NCBI GenBank assembly: GCA_040752025.1 | Contig: JBFMFR010000034.1 | Coordinates: forward strand, 1-64,000 | DNA from: JBFMFR01 sp040752025 | GTDB taxonomy: Bacteria > Chloroflexota > Anaerolineae > Anaerolineales > UBA4823 | Length of the DNA stretch: 64,000 bases | Reading direction: 5' to 3' | Part shown: positions 1 to 8,228 of the stretch, one piece after another | Numbering within the stretch: position 1 is the stretch's first letter | Layout of the letters: the number at the start of each line of letters is the position of its first letter | Notes under the pieces: generated by a model | What the model was told of the DNA's origin: nothing | Seen by the model: only the letters and a program-made list of their open reading frames with translations | Database searches by the model: none | Program-made: the position numbers and the translations under genes

Positions 1-103
1 CTTTCGCAACGAGAATAGCTGTATGCTAATGTTCTATGCGGTGATCCGCAGTCTGAAGTTCAGAAACATTTCAATTCCTGCCAAGAGCGCCGGCACCGAG
101 ATT

Positions 104-688
104 TTACACAACTATTGACATACTACCGTTTTCATTACCTCCAGATAGAGTAAACTGAAGATAACCATTTGTCATTCCAGGTTTCTTGAATTGTATGGCA
201 GTGATCGAGATAAATGGAATCATTTTTGTGCCCTTCAATCCCTTATTCAAAAAACCCAAGACGCCTTTGGGGGTAATTGCAACCTTATCCTCATATACCT
301 CAAGTAAATCCTGAACACCTCTCATCGTGTAAATAACGCCTGTTGGCTTTTCCTTCAAATTTGACACTGATTCGATAGAGCTTACAGGATCCCGAGTTGA
401 TTGTTGGCTAATTTGGGGGCTTTGGCTTTCACCAGTTTTTTCCGAAGTTCCAAGCCTTGCTAATCGTTCCTTCGCCCGCGCGTTATCTGGATTAAGCTCC
501 AAAGATTTTTTCAAGCAGTGAATTGCCTGTTCTCTTTCTTCAACAACCTGACTAAGAAAATACCAGGCGCGGGCGTTCTTTGGCTCTTGCTTCACTACCC
601 GCGATAATATCGCTCTAGCGTTAGCCTTGTTGCCGGCTTTTGCTTCTGTAACGGCTTGCTGGATGAGTTGCTCTGTCATTTCGCTCAT
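104..688 (-). CDS. TPR-leader protein with truncated DUF4429-like domain
   Basis: 194 residues. Residues 1-80 form about two TPR-like helical repeats (KNARAWYFLSQ, NPDNARAKERL), a protein-protein interaction module. After a polar Ser/Gln linker, residues 117-190 resemble the DUF4429/PH-like fold (GVIYTMRGVQDLLEVYEDKV, then FLNKGLKGTK). The reading frame stops shortly after the LQFTLSGGNE strand. I would expect one more strand and helix there, so the domain looks cut short. The TPR leader is nearly the same as that of the gene at 1714-2685 but is joined to a different C-terminal domain, which indicates duplication and domain swapping. It is more AT-rich than most of the window. Function unknown; a sensor or adaptor role is only an inference. 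Confidence 0.7.
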   Translation of the reverse strand: MSEMTEQLIQQAVTEAKAGNKANARAILSRVVKQEPKNARAWYFLSQVVEEREQAIHCLKKSLELNPDNARAKERLARLGTSEKTGESQSPQISQQSTRDPVSSIESVSNLKEKPTGVIYTMRGVQDLLEVYEDKVAITPKGVLGFLNKGLKGTKMIPFISITAIQFKKPGMTNGYLQFTLSGGNENGSMSIVV

Positions 689-748
689 GCTCGCGTGACA
701 TACTCCTATTATGAAAGCTCAACTCAAGAACACATAATAGCTAGGAAA

Positions 749-1510
749 CTATAATGCATCCTCGGCAACTTTCCACAAAGACTCAAACTGATCGCGGAAG
801 AAATCAACCCAATACTTATTTAATCGGTTATCAAATTTCAAACAAGGAAATACATTGTTTTTGTAAGGCAACAGTTTTACATAAACTTGAAAAGTCCCAT
901 CCTGAGCTTCAATAAGCATAATGCCATAAGATGATACATATGGGATTTTTCTCAACTGTACGAGTTTAGGTTTATTACATGAGGTAGCTAACAGCCTTAT
1001 CTGTTTAAGGCTCCCATTTATGGCTGTCTCCATACTATTGGCATCATCATTAGTCGCACTCCTAAATGCCATAATCGCAACATTTTCGGGAGTCGTTTCA
1101 GGCATTAGATATCGCAATGAAGCTCCTCTAGCTACCATTTTCGAAAAATCAAAATAATATAAGATGGTTGTACTTGTGAGGTTCGAGCCTAAAATACTGA
1201 CACTTTTCGCTGTCTTAAAATCCTCACTCAAATTAGGGTACCCTTTATCTGATAAGAAGTCCGATATACTTGCATTATCTGAAAGATTTTTGTGCAAAGC
1301 CTCAATTCCCATCTGAAGCTCTTTCATTGTGCGCCGATTTGCAAGAATCGAGCCTGCCAATAAGCTAAGAGCCGCCAGTATACTTGCGCCAACAATTTCG
1401 AAGCTAATACGTTCGAGAACTCCCAGAATCGCTACTATCACACTTAATATAATTGCTGCAACCGAGATAATAATATCGACTTCATCTATGATCGCTTTTA
1501 ATCTTTTCAT
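749..1510 (-). CDS. Membrane-anchored protein of unknown function
   Basis: 253 residues. Two adjacent hydrophobic segments (about residues 12-32 and 38-57) form a hairpin in the membrane. They are followed by a short helical linker and a soluble alpha/beta domain of about 170 residues (TAKSVSILGSNLTSTTILYYF, then RGASLRYLMPET, then SYGIMLIEAQDG). The alternation of strands and polar loops recalls phospholipase-D/HKD-like sensor domains seen in accessory regions, but I see no HxK catalytic motif, so this is only a weak resemblance. A GGGAG ribosome-binding site lies 9 nt before the ATG. It sits between two TPR-leader genes on the same strand and is AT-rich, which fits horizontally acquired DNA. 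Confidence 0.65.
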   Translation of the reverse strand: MKRLKAIIDEVDIIISVAAIILSVIVAILGVLERISFEIVGASILAALSLLAGSILANRRTMKELQMGIEALHKNLSDNASISDFLSDKGYPNLSEDFKTAKSVSILGSNLTSTTILYYFDFSKMVARGASLRYLMPETTPENVAIMAFRSATNDDANSMETAINGSLKQIRLLATSCNKPKLVQLRKIPYVSSYGIMLIEAQDGTFQVYVKLLPYKNNVFPCLKFDNRLNKYWVDFFRDQFESLWKVAEDAL

Positions 1511-1713
1511 ATCCTTTTTCTCCCAATGGGGCTATCCAGAAACTCCTTAGATTTTGGCTGGCTACAGACAATCGCTACAATGTTCGCCTAACCGATTCCA
1601 ACATTTCTAGGGTTGGTTTTGCTTGGGTTTCGCTTGAGCAGGCGATAGAGACAAAAACAACCAGAACAAAGAAGCATAATAAACGGCGCATCAATCACAC
1701 CTGTCTTTGGAGA

Positions 1714-2685
1714 TTAGTCATCCTGAAAGGCTACCCAAATAGTTGCATAATCTGCAATTGAATATATATCGCCACCTAAAAAATTGTCCCAATTTATACG
1801 GTCTACAGTTGTTTTATAGAAAGTGAGATTCACCACGTTATCTTCACTGGTGTTTCCAAACTTGTCAACCATTGAGAACGAGCCCGTTAGAATAACATAG
1901 GAATAATCAATTCCGCTCTCAGCTATTGTTCGTAATATTTTGGTCGCATCCAGTTTTGCCCCGTATTTAATGAGTTTTTCTGTAAAGTTATCGTCTATTG
2001 CCCAGTTGACAAGAATAGAGTTATCAGAGTCATCGAAAGTAAGTTTAGTCAGCCTGGGAATGCCTCTATTGCCGCTCCCTAATACCTCCTCAACTTCAGC
2101 CTGAAGGGCTTCGCGCGGCTCTAGTGTCGCTGTAGGCGCTACTGTATCCGTAGGAATTACTATTTTTGTTGGCTCAAGGGTAGCTTTAGGGGCTAATGTC
2201 TGTGCTACTGAAGTGCCTTCGTTCTGTGCCATTTCAGTAACGGATATGCTATCAGTATCATCACCGCTTAACATCGCTGCCCCCACACAAACCATGCACA
2301 AAATCAAGATACCGGCCAGGGCTCCCAATACTATATTGCGCCGTTTCAATGGAGTCCTAATATCTCTGCCGGCTTTAGTTGTCTCCACAGGGCTTTTTGC
2401 AACTGTACTTACTTCATCCGCCAGGGATGCATCAATAACCGGATTCTTGATATCCTTTAATCTTTGGCGCGCTTTTGTATTATCGGGTTGAATTTTTAGA
2501 ACCTGCTCCAGGCAATAAATCACCTGCTCTTGTTTGTCTACCATCTGACTAAGCAGATACCAGGCGCGCGCGTTGCCCGGCTCTTGCTTCACCGCTCGCG
2601 ATAATATCGCCCTGGCGTTAGCTTTGTTGCCAGCCCTGGCTTCTGTAATAGCTTGCTGGATTAGCTGCTCTATCTGTTCGCTCAT
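1714..2685 (-). CDS. TPR-leader, single-pass membrane protein with linker and C-terminal domain
   Basis: 323 residues. Residues 1-80 are a TPR module closely matching the N-terminus of the gene at 104-688. Residues 113-137 are one transmembrane helix (NIVLGALAGILILCMVCVG). A Thr/Pro/Ala-rich linker (to about residue 190) leads to a C-terminal domain of about 130 residues of unknown fold that should lie outside the membrane. This is the usual layout of a cytoplasmic interaction module tied to an external sensor or effector. An AGGAG site lies 8 nt before the ATG. A 46-bp repeat carrying -35 and -10 boxes lies immediately upstream (2712-2757) and probably drives it. Confidence 0.75.
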   Translation of the reverse strand: MSEQIEQLIQQAITEARAGNKANARAILSRAVKQEPGNARAWYLLSQMVDKQEQVIYCLEQVLKIQPDNTKARQRLKDIKNPVIDASLADEVSTVAKSPVETTKAGRDIRTPLKRRNIVLGALAGILILCMVCVGAAMLSGDDTDSISVTEMAQNEGTSVAQTLAPKATLEPTKIVIPTDTVAPTATLEPREALQAEVEEVLGSGNRGIPRLTKLTFDDSDNSILVNWAIDDNFTEKLIKYGAKLDATKILRTIAESGIDYSYVILTGSFSMVDKFGNTSEDNVVNLTFYKTTVDRINWDNFLGGDIYSIADYATIWVAFQDD

Positions 2686-2711
2686 GTTACCCGCTCCTAA
2701 ATCTGTAAAAT

Positions 2712-2757
2712 ATTATCGCGTAATAATCCCCCTGTGTCATGTGTTTTTTGTCACTTT
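2712..2757 (-). promoter_or_regulatory. 46-bp promoter repeat, copy A
   Basis: Read on the minus strand it carries a -35 box ATGACA (2735-2740), a 17-bp spacer and a -10 box GATAAT (2712-2717), about 20 nt before the expected start of the 1714-2685 transcript. A second GTGACA (2749-2754) lies 14 bp upstream of the first and may be a regulator half-site. The same element occurs without gaps at 4162-4207 and 6312-6357. Confidence 0.65.
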
Positions 2758-2940
2758 CGAGAAAGAAAAAGGCCAGCTTCACAGCCGGCCCGGTCGTATC
2801 CTGGGAGCATCTAATCTGTCAGGGATGTCCTGCCGCTTCGAGCGCCTGGGAAAAGAGCGCATCCGCCAGGTTTCGAGCATTCCGGCCTGTTGTCTGTGGC
2901 AATTCCAGGCGATAAGCCAGCCGAAGTGCGTTTGCACTGA

Positions 2941-3081
2941 GAATACCACTATGAAAAATGGTACTGGGAAAAAGTCAAAGAGGAACTGGAATGGGAAGAT
3001 GCGATAGAAAAAGAGGTGGCGCAGGGGGCTGCCCATCCGCCGGCGGAGGCCGAACAGGTTGAGCCTGGAGCGGCGGATTAG
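2941..3081 (+). pseudogene. Remnant of a coding sequence, C-terminal end only
   Basis: An open frame of 46 codons with no start codon and a stop (TGA) just before it. It encodes a Glu/Lys/Trp-rich helix (YHYEKWYWEKVKEELEWED) followed by an Ala/Pro/Glu tail and TAG. The same frame upstream of the stop, back to about 2860, also reads like protein (GLLSVAIPGDKPAEVRLH), as if one gene had gained a nonsense codon. The family is not recognised. The rest of the 2686-3144 gap holds only the promoter repeat. Confidence 0.35.
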
Positions 3082-3144
3082 GTTCTCGAAGGAAACCCAG
3101 TCGCCAGGAATAACGAGAGACCCTATTGCAAACGATGCGCCGAT

Positions 3145-4086
3145 CTACTTAGGATGACGTTGATCATCCTCCCCAGTGTGATGCGAGGTAGCATCGTCAT
3201 GGCGAAGCCACTTGAGCAGATCATCGTTTTGTGAATCATCAAGATGATGTGTATCTGACGACTTTCTTTGGCGATTATTTTCAATGCGATACTGATCGGG
3301 CGATTTGAGATTCTTTAGGTTGATCGGATTATACTGATATTTGACATGCGAAACATCATGATCGGAAAAGCAAGTGTCTTGCAAATTTGCATCTTCCAGC
3401 CTGGCCTTGGTCAAATTGGCCCCAACCAGGTTAGCCCCGCCCAAATCGGCCTGGCGCAAATCGGCCCCGAACAAGTCGGCGTTGTGCAGGTTGGCCCTGA
3501 CCAGGTTGGCCCTGAATAAGTTGGCCCCGATCAAACTGGCGCTGGTCAAATCGGCCTCGGTCAAACAGGCTTCAGACAGGTTGGCCCACAGCAGGTTGGC
3601 CCCGCGCAAATTCAGGTCTTCCAAGATAAAGCGCATACGGGCGTCCCCGCCCCTTACAACCGGAGCAAAGGAGGCCAGGATGTGCTTGTCCCACTTTTTC
3701 GCCAGCATCGTAGCCGAGTCAGTCGGCATCCTGAACAAGACTTGCAGGCTGCCCAAACTGACCAGCATCACTTCAATTTCCTCTGGCAACAACCCCAACC
3801 CCCTGGCCAAAGCAATTCGCGCGTCTGCAATGGCCGCATTCACCCGATCGGCCGAGATGTTCGACAAATCATGCGGCAGGGTAAGCTCAATCCGCTCCCT
3901 CTTCTCCTGGCGCTCGGCCAAATACGGATGCTCATAAACCGTCACCGGATGGTTGATGACGTTGGTAATGTTGGTAATATGGGTGATGTTCTGAACGATC
4001 TTCTGGAAAACCTCATCACCGGCTATAAGTTTATCACGGCCGATGTAATCGCCGCTGATCAGGGTTTTGTTGTCCGAATGATGCAT
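3145..4086 (-). CDS. Pentapeptide-repeat protein with GD..GRDK leader
   Basis: 313 residues. The N-terminus (residues 9-30) carries the hydrophilic SGDYIGRDKLIAGDEV motif, followed by an Asn/Ile/Thr-rich stretch. Residues 65-150 form a small alpha/beta domain (ERIELTLPHDL, then LVSLGSLQVLFRMP, then SATMLAKKW). I have seen similar domains ahead of effector or repeat domains in Chloroflexota and cyanobacteria. Residues 157-240 are about 16 pentapeptide repeats of the A(N/D)LxxA type, predicted to form a right-handed quadrilateral beta-helix. The tail is His/Asp-rich and charged. No enzymatic motif is seen; it is probably a scaffold or interaction protein. Promoter repeat copy B lies about 75 bp upstream. 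The leader motif recurs in the gene at 12442-13221. Confidence 0.85.
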   Translation of the reverse strand: MHHSDNKTLISGDYIGRDKLIAGDEVFQKIVQNITHITNITNVINHPVTVYEHPYLAERQEKRERIELTLPHDLSNISADRVNAAIADARIALARGLGLLPEEIEVMLVSLGSLQVLFRMPTDSATMLAKKWDKHILASFAPVVRGGDARMRFILEDLNLRGANLLWANLSEACLTEADLTSASLIGANLFRANLVRANLHNADLFGADLRQADLGGANLVGANLTKARLEDANLQDTCFSDHDVSHVKYQYNPINLKNLKSPDQYRIENNRQRKSSDTHHLDDSQNDDLLKWLRHDDATSHHTGEDDQRHPK

Positions 4087-4161
4087 GGTCAGGCTGCTCG
4101 CTGTGTTTGATGAGTCGAAGAATCGATTTCATTTCCCTGTTCGAGAGGAATTCTCCCAATC

Positions 4162-4207
4162 ATTATCGCATTTTTTGCCCCCGGTGTCACGTGTTATTTG
4201 TAACTTT
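4162..4207 (-). promoter_or_regulatory. 46-bp promoter repeat, copy B
   Basis: On the minus strand: -35 GTGACA (4185-4190), 17-bp spacer, -10 GATAAT (4162-4167). It aligns end to end with copies A and C. The upstream second hexamer (4199-4204) has drifted to GTTACA. It faces the pentapeptide gene, giving a leader of about 70 nt. Confidence 0.6.
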
Positions 4208-4523
4208 TGCTAAAAAGGTCACCCAGCAGCAGCACCCCGCCAACGCCGGTGGCAATAAGCGCCAGGGTGTAGACGGCGAGCGAGGCGAGAACGAGCAGCC
4301 ACCGGACGCCCTCCGGCCCGGTTTCGCCCGAGGCCAACCCGGTGACGACCGCCAGCGCCTGATCCGAATCACATACCCTACCCCAAGACCCTTCGGTTTG
4401 CGCACATAATACCCGTGCCCAATGATCTGCTCCACCGCCCGACAATTCGGAATACTCCTGTATATCCGGACCAAAATCGGCTACAATCGGCATTGGGTTG
4501 TCTGGCCCTGGGGAGGCTGCCAC
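4194..4523 (-). CDS. Possible small membrane protein or gene fragment
   Basis: 109-residue frame. The last 45 residues are strongly hydrophobic (VRWLLVLASLAVYTLALIATG, followed by VGGVLLLGDLF) with GC-rich codons typical of the neighbours, so this part looks truly coding. The first 50 residues look less natural and may be in the wrong frame. The stop codon lies inside promoter repeat B, so the repeat may have inserted into or at the end of an older gene. It could also be chance. The 4087-4745 gap otherwise holds only this frame, the repeat and a short plus-strand ORF. Confidence 0.3.
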   Translation of the reverse strand: MAASPGPDNPMPIVADFGPDIQEYSELSGGGADHWARVLCAQTEGSWGRVCDSDQALAVVTGLASGETGPEGVRWLLVLASLAVYTLALIATGVGGVLLLGDLFSKSYK

Positions 4524-4614
4524 TTGGTTAATACGTCACCATTTATTCCGGCCATACTCGCCCTGTTTCAATCATTTAATTCGGACGCCGACACCATACA
4601 CAGCCACTGAGCCA

Positions 4615-4749
4615 ATGGATGCTTTTGTAACACTGAATAACCCGTCATCAGATTTTGATGACCACATAGGATTAATCTACGAAGAACTAGCAGATGGTTA
4701 TGTGAGAAACACCAGTCAGAAGAATTTCACTCGACAGGTTCTGCAATGA
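4615..4749 (+). CDS. Short ORF overlapping the lipoprotein start
   Basis: 44 codons, acidic in the middle (SSDFDDHIGLIYEELADGYV). Its TGA overlaps the ATG of the lipoprotein gene (ATGA at 4746-4749), an arrangement often seen with translational coupling. There is no clear ribosome-binding site and no recognisable family. It may be a leader peptide or the 3' remnant of a lost upstream gene. Confidence 0.3.
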   Translation: MDAFVTLNNPSSDFDDHIGLIYEELADGYVRNTSQKNFTRQVLQ

Positions 4750-6233
4750 AAAAGCATGCCCCCACGATTATACTAACGCTCGTTTTGGCGCTTACCGCTT
4801 GCCAGGCAATGACAAGCACCCCGGCAAATCAGCCAGCGACGCAACCGGTACTGGCTTCGACTGAAACAGCGCCTGCTTTCGATACAAAGCCCGCTGCAAC
4901 AACGGTCGTACATCCATCGGCGACTTCCTCTCCCACGGTTACGCTCACTCCTACGCCTGCCGCCACGCCGACGCCGGCAATCCAGATCGATCTCAGGCGC
5001 TACGATTTCGATGTAAATCCACCGATTGACGTTTCGCATAATCCGCCCTTGATCGTTCGAATGGATGAAACAGTAAACATCGAGTTCAGTTTCGTCTGCA
5101 AGTATCCACCACTCGGGCCAAAGTGCCCCTCCGTTGTCACTCTTTACATTTCTTACGGCGAAGGGGGTGACTTCACACCGACGGCGCTTATAGAGGGAGA
5201 TCGGGATGGCTTACGTGTTCTCTCTGCCGATCTTTCTGCCAGTGATGAAAGCGGGCAGCCGCTGCGGCGTTACTATCTCCAGGTAACTGATCCGCAGGTA
5301 GGCCTGGACATCCGTTACCCGACCGCAGGCGCAGTGGATTTGTTCGTGGCTTCCGAGCTGATACCGGTTGACCTGCCGGCTCAAAAACCGGTGGAGACTG
5401 GAGAATTGGCGCTAGGGCTGCCCTGGGGCGATGGCCCTGAAGCCGTTGGTTTGCGGCAAAAACGTGCAGGCTACCCCTGGCGACAAGGGCCGGTTGCTAT
5501 GGATGTGGCAGACGATGAAAGAATTGCGCTTCTAGACCTTGTGAAAAAGCGAATCTTGATCTTCGATCCTACCGAAAAAGGGTTCACAACCATTCCTGTA
5601 TCCTTCATACTCTTAGACTATCCAGATGTACAATTCGACCGGAACGGACAGATTGCCGTGTTCGATCCAAGAGGAGAGCCGTTGGGAGATCAATCCACCG
5701 TAGATATTCCTCGCCTCTTTCGTTTTCTCCCGGATGGGCATATCGGCGCGGTTGCTCCTGTTTTTGTCGAGATACCAGGCTGGCTGAACAAAGACCTGCA
5801 AGTCATGGATTGGGGGGATATGAGACTGGTCACTCCCTTCGGCGCTTCTGGGAAAGCCAATTCTCGGGAGACTCAGCGACAAAAACAGTCTCCACGCCTC
5901 ACCATGAAGTATATGCTTACAACCGTCAACGATGTGCGCTTTGCTGATTGGGAAAAAGGGATTGCTTTTGCAGTTCACTCGGAGTCCATGCTGGGTGCGA
6001 TTATCTGCTTTGAAAAGACGCCCCAGGGATACGTGGCTGTCTTCGAAGGCGACCAACTCCGGGCAGTCTGGTTTGATGAGGCAGGCAAGGTGTTGAAAGA
6101 TGTTACTTTACCCAGGGAAGATTATTCGGAGATAAACCCTTTTGGACGCACGAGCATCATGCCAGATGGCTCGCTTTATTTCCTGAGATCAACCGAAAAT
6201 GGCATCGAAGTACGCTTCGTCAAAGCACCTTAG
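4746..6233 (+). CDS. Predicted lipoprotein, unknown function
   Basis: 495 residues. A type II signal peptide ends in the lipobox LTAC (Cys19), so the protein should be exported and lipid-anchored. Residues 20-80 are a Thr/Pro/Ala linker. The rest is beta-rich: an Ig-like or carbohydrate-binding-like part (about 85-205), then repeated strand patterns (GPVAMDVADDERIALLDLVK, then GQIAVFDPRGE, then TSIMPDGSLYFLRS) that read like blades of a propeller. No catalytic motif is visible. It stands alone, convergent with the higBA operon, with promoter repeat copy C just past its 3' end reading back towards it. Confidence 0.7.
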   Translation: MKKHAPTIILTLVLALTACQAMTSTPANQPATQPVLASTETAPAFDTKPAATTVVHPSATSSPTVTLTPTPAATPTPAIQIDLRRYDFDVNPPIDVSHNPPLIVRMDETVNIEFSFVCKYPPLGPKCPSVVTLYISYGEGGDFTPTALIEGDRDGLRVLSADLSASDESGQPLRRYYLQVTDPQVGLDIRYPTAGAVDLFVASELIPVDLPAQKPVETGELALGLPWGDGPEAVGLRQKRAGYPWRQGPVAMDVADDERIALLDLVKKRILIFDPTEKGFTTIPVSFILLDYPDVQFDRNGQIAVFDPRGEPLGDQSTVDIPRLFRFLPDGHIGAVAPVFVEIPGWLNKDLQVMDWGDMRLVTPFGASGKANSRETQRQKQSPRLTMKYMLTTVNDVRFADWEKGIAFAVHSESMLGAIICFEKTPQGYVAVFEGDQLRAVWFDEAGKVLKDVTLPREDYSEINPFGRTSIMPDGSLYFLRSTENGIEVRFVKAP

Positions 6234-6311
6234 CCGAAAAGCTACTCGCAGTACCCTGGGCCACGCAAAATGATCTTGATGATTTTCCAGTCCCTGGGGA
6301 TTCTGCTATTG

Positions 6312-6357
6312 ATTATGGCGTGTTTTGCCCTCAATGTCACGTGCTATTTGTCACTTC
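6312..6357 (-). promoter_or_regulatory. 46-bp promoter repeat, copy C (orphan)
   Basis: On the minus strand: -35 GTGACA (6335-6340), 17-bp spacer, -10 CATAAT (6312-6317), and a second GTGACA at 6349-6354. Unlike copies A and B it has no gene directly downstream. A transcript from it would run antisense into the lipoprotein gene. It lies between the convergent lipoprotein and higA genes. Confidence 0.5.
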
Positions 6358-6373
6358 CCCCCAGGCGGGAAGG

Positions 6374-6685
6374 CTAACCAGCGCTGGCAGCCAGCGGCAA
6401 AGGGGTGACCTCTAACTCCAGGCGCTCGCCCAGGGCGTCGCGGGCGGTCTCCAGGTCGTAGAGGGCCTGCAAGTTCAGCCAGAATTCGGGGGTGGTACCG
6501 GTGGCGCGCCCCAGGCGCAAGGCCGTGTCGCCGGTAATGCCGCGCCGGGCGCGTACGATTTCGTTCAGGCGGGTGGCGGTAATGCCCATGTGCTGGGCCA
6601 GCCGGTTCTGGCTGATGTTGTATGGCCTGAGATATTCTTCCAGCAGGATTTCTCCTGGATGAACGGGTTGAATCTTGTTCACCAT
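6374..6685 (-). CDS. higA: HigA-type antitoxin (Xre-family HTH)
   Basis: 103 residues from the ATG at 6685. The start of the mature frame (IQPVHPGEILLEEYL) and the helix-turn-helix (ISQNRLAQHMGITATRLNEI) are hallmarks of the HigA/VapI antitoxin family, which binds its toxin partner and represses the shared promoter. The following ITGDTALRLGRATGTTPEFW segment also fits the family. The start is 5 bp after the higB stop, in the toxin-first order typical of hig loci. Confidence 0.92.
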   Translation of the reverse strand: MVNKIQPVHPGEILLEEYLRPYNISQNRLAQHMGITATRLNEIVRARRGITGDTALRLGRATGTTPEFWLNLQALYDLETARDALGERLELEVTPLPLAASAG

Positions 6686-6690
6686 ACACC

Positions 6691-6969
6691 TCACTTGTGG
6701 TAATCCACAATCTCCACGTTATAAGCGTTTTGATCGCGCCATTCAAAACAAATTCGCCAACGATCGTTGATACGGATCGAATACTGGCCAGAGCGATCAC
6801 CTCGCAACTTCTCCAAACGATTGCCCGGAAAGACTCTCAAGTCAGCCAGAGAACCGGCCGAGTGAAGCATCGCCAATTTGCGATAAGCGCTACCCTGGAT
6901 TTCAGGAGGCAAGCGAGTCGATCCTGCACGGGAGAAAACCTTTCGGGTTTCTTCACCCTTGAATGACAT
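6691..6969 (-). CDS. higB: HigB-type toxin (RelE-fold mRNA interferase)
   Basis: 92 residues from the ATG at 6969. Longer in-frame starts are unlikely because this one matches the family length of about 92. Conserved features are the early FKGEETRKVF helix, LPPEIQGSAYRKLAML, DLRVFPGNRLEKL and the end motif YSIRINDRWRICFEW...VEIVDYH. In this family the protein cleaves mRNA at the ribosome and is neutralised by HigA, encoded just downstream. The -10 box lies only 12 nt before the ATG, giving a very short leader. Confidence 0.92.
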   Translation of the reverse strand: MSFKGEETRKVFSRAGSTRLPPEIQGSAYRKLAMLHSAGSLADLRVFPGNRLEKLRGDRSGQYSIRINDRWRICFEWRDQNAYNVEIVDYHK

Positions 6970-6981
6970 GATCACAAGCTT

Positions 6982-6987
6982 ATTATA
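6982..6987 (-). promoter_or_regulatory. -10 box of the higBA promoter
   Basis: TATAAT on the minus strand, 12 nt before the higB ATG. No good -35 box is seen at 17 bp. HigA normally represses here, and the AT-rich stretch around the box is the likely operator. Confidence 0.5.
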
Positions 6988-7116
6988 TCTCGGTTCTCGA
7001 TAAAAGGGAAGGATTGGCCGGATGCAGGTAGGGTTTGGACAGCAAAACAAATGCTATAATACTGTCTATCCGGCATAGCCGCTATTACCGTTATTCAGGA
7101 AAGGAAATGTGCTGCG

Positions 7117-7497
7117 ATGGTACCCAAAAGTCTGCGCACCTGGTTCGTGATCCACTTTATCCTCGATTTCATCTTCTCCATCCCGCTGATCCTGGCCCCC
7201 AGGGCTTTCCTGGGGCTGCTGGGCTGGACGAGCGTCGATCCGATCTCCGCCCGCCTGGTGGGGGCGGCCCTGATCGGCATCGGCGGCGAGTCCTACCTGG
7301 GGCGCAACGCCGGCCTGGAAAGCTTCAGGGGCATGCTCAACCTGAAGGTGCTGTGGTCAGGGAGCGCCCTGTCCGGCCTGCTGCTGACTCTGCTGACCGA
7401 AGGCCAGCCGGTGATGGCCTGGGCTTTCGTGGTTATTTTCGGCGGCTTTTGCTGCCTGTGGAGCTATTACCGGGTCAGGCTGGGCCGGGAGGCTTAG
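7117..7497 (+). CDS. Small four-helix membrane protein
   Basis: 126 residues with four hydrophobic segments (about 10-30, 42-58, 76-92 and 98-116). Gly-rich motif ARLVGAALIGIGGESYLGR after the first loop. It resembles uncharacterised small membrane proteins common in environmental bacteria; no function is known to me. A TATAAT box at 7055-7060 lies 56 bp upstream. It appears to be a single-gene unit. Confidence 0.7.
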   Translation: MVPKSLRTWFVIHFILDFIFSIPLILAPRAFLGLLGWTSVDPISARLVGAALIGIGGESYLGRNAGLESFRGMLNLKVLWSGSALSGLLLTLLTEGQPVMAWAFVVIFGGFCCLWSYYRVRLGREA

Positions 7498-7629
7498 CAC
7501 GGCAAGTGCACCCAGCCGGGCGGTGGTAACGCCTTCATTTGGTGGGCATAGCGGGGTATAATCACAAAGACAAGATAGCTTTGCACTGCAATGGCGGCCG
7601 TTCAGGACCAGACAGAAGTGGAGGCGCAC

Positions 7630-8145
7630 ATGAAGCAGTTCGACACAAGCTGGTTGAAATCCAGAAGGAACCAGATCATCGTCATCGCCATAGGCGTAGC
7701 GGGCCTGGTGTTGTTCACCCTGGCCTGCGTGGGGGTCTACGTGTTTATGAAAAACCGCTCTCGCAGCCAGGCTGCACTGCAAGCCGAACTGCCGCCCGCA
7801 CCAACGGCAACCAGCACCCTGCCCGCCGCTTACCTGCCATTGGTCCCGATCCCGACAGAAACGCTGGAACTCGCCCAGCCAACGCCGGTCAGCCAGGCGC
7901 CGACCAGCCAACCGGTGACCGGCCAGGCGGCCAACAGCTTATGGCGGTTCGTCAAGTTCAACCTCAAAGACGTGGCCCTGTTCGAAAGCGTGGATAACCC
8001 GGGACAGATGCTCAAAGCCAGGTGCCAACAGCCCAACTTGCCGCGCCCGCAGGCCGGCCGGCTGTACCGGCTGGATGAAAGCGGGATACTGATCCCGGCC
8101 AACGGGAGTACGAACGTGCAGCGCTTCGCAGTCAAACAAAGGTAG
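7630..8145 (+). CDS. Single-pass membrane protein with Pro/Thr-rich linker
   Basis: 171 residues from the ATG at 7630, chosen because GGAGG lies 5 nt upstream; a start at 7591 has no such site. A short basic N-terminus, one transmembrane helix (about residues 16-36 in IIVIAIGVAGLVLFTLACVG), a Thr/Pro/Ala linker to about residue 105, then a small extracytoplasmic region of about 65 residues. Not recognised. The layout is like other envelope proteins in this window. Confidence 0.6.
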   Translation: MKQFDTSWLKSRRNQIIVIAIGVAGLVLFTLACVGVYVFMKNRSRSQAALQAELPPAPTATSTLPAAYLPLVPIPTETLELAQPTPVSQAPTSQPVTGQAANSLWRFVKFNLKDVALFESVDNPGQMLKARCQQPNLPRPQAGRLYRLDESGILIPANGSTNVQRFAVKQR

Positions 8146-8228
8146 GCGCGGGGCAGCCGGCGAAGCACAAAAAGCAATCAACGCTGCTCACTGAACTGGC
8201 ACAGCCAACATATGGTGGAGGAACACTC

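Noticed and set aside
2779..3036. Minus-strand frame of 85 codons with Phe-rich start
   Set aside because: Reverse image of the Lys/Glu-rich remnant on the plus strand. It reads as Phe/Leu only because of base composition.
3374..3937. Repeat-rich plus-strand frame over the pentapeptide gene
   Set aside because: The LALxKSAxxK pattern is the reverse-strand image of the pentapeptide codons, not a separate protein.
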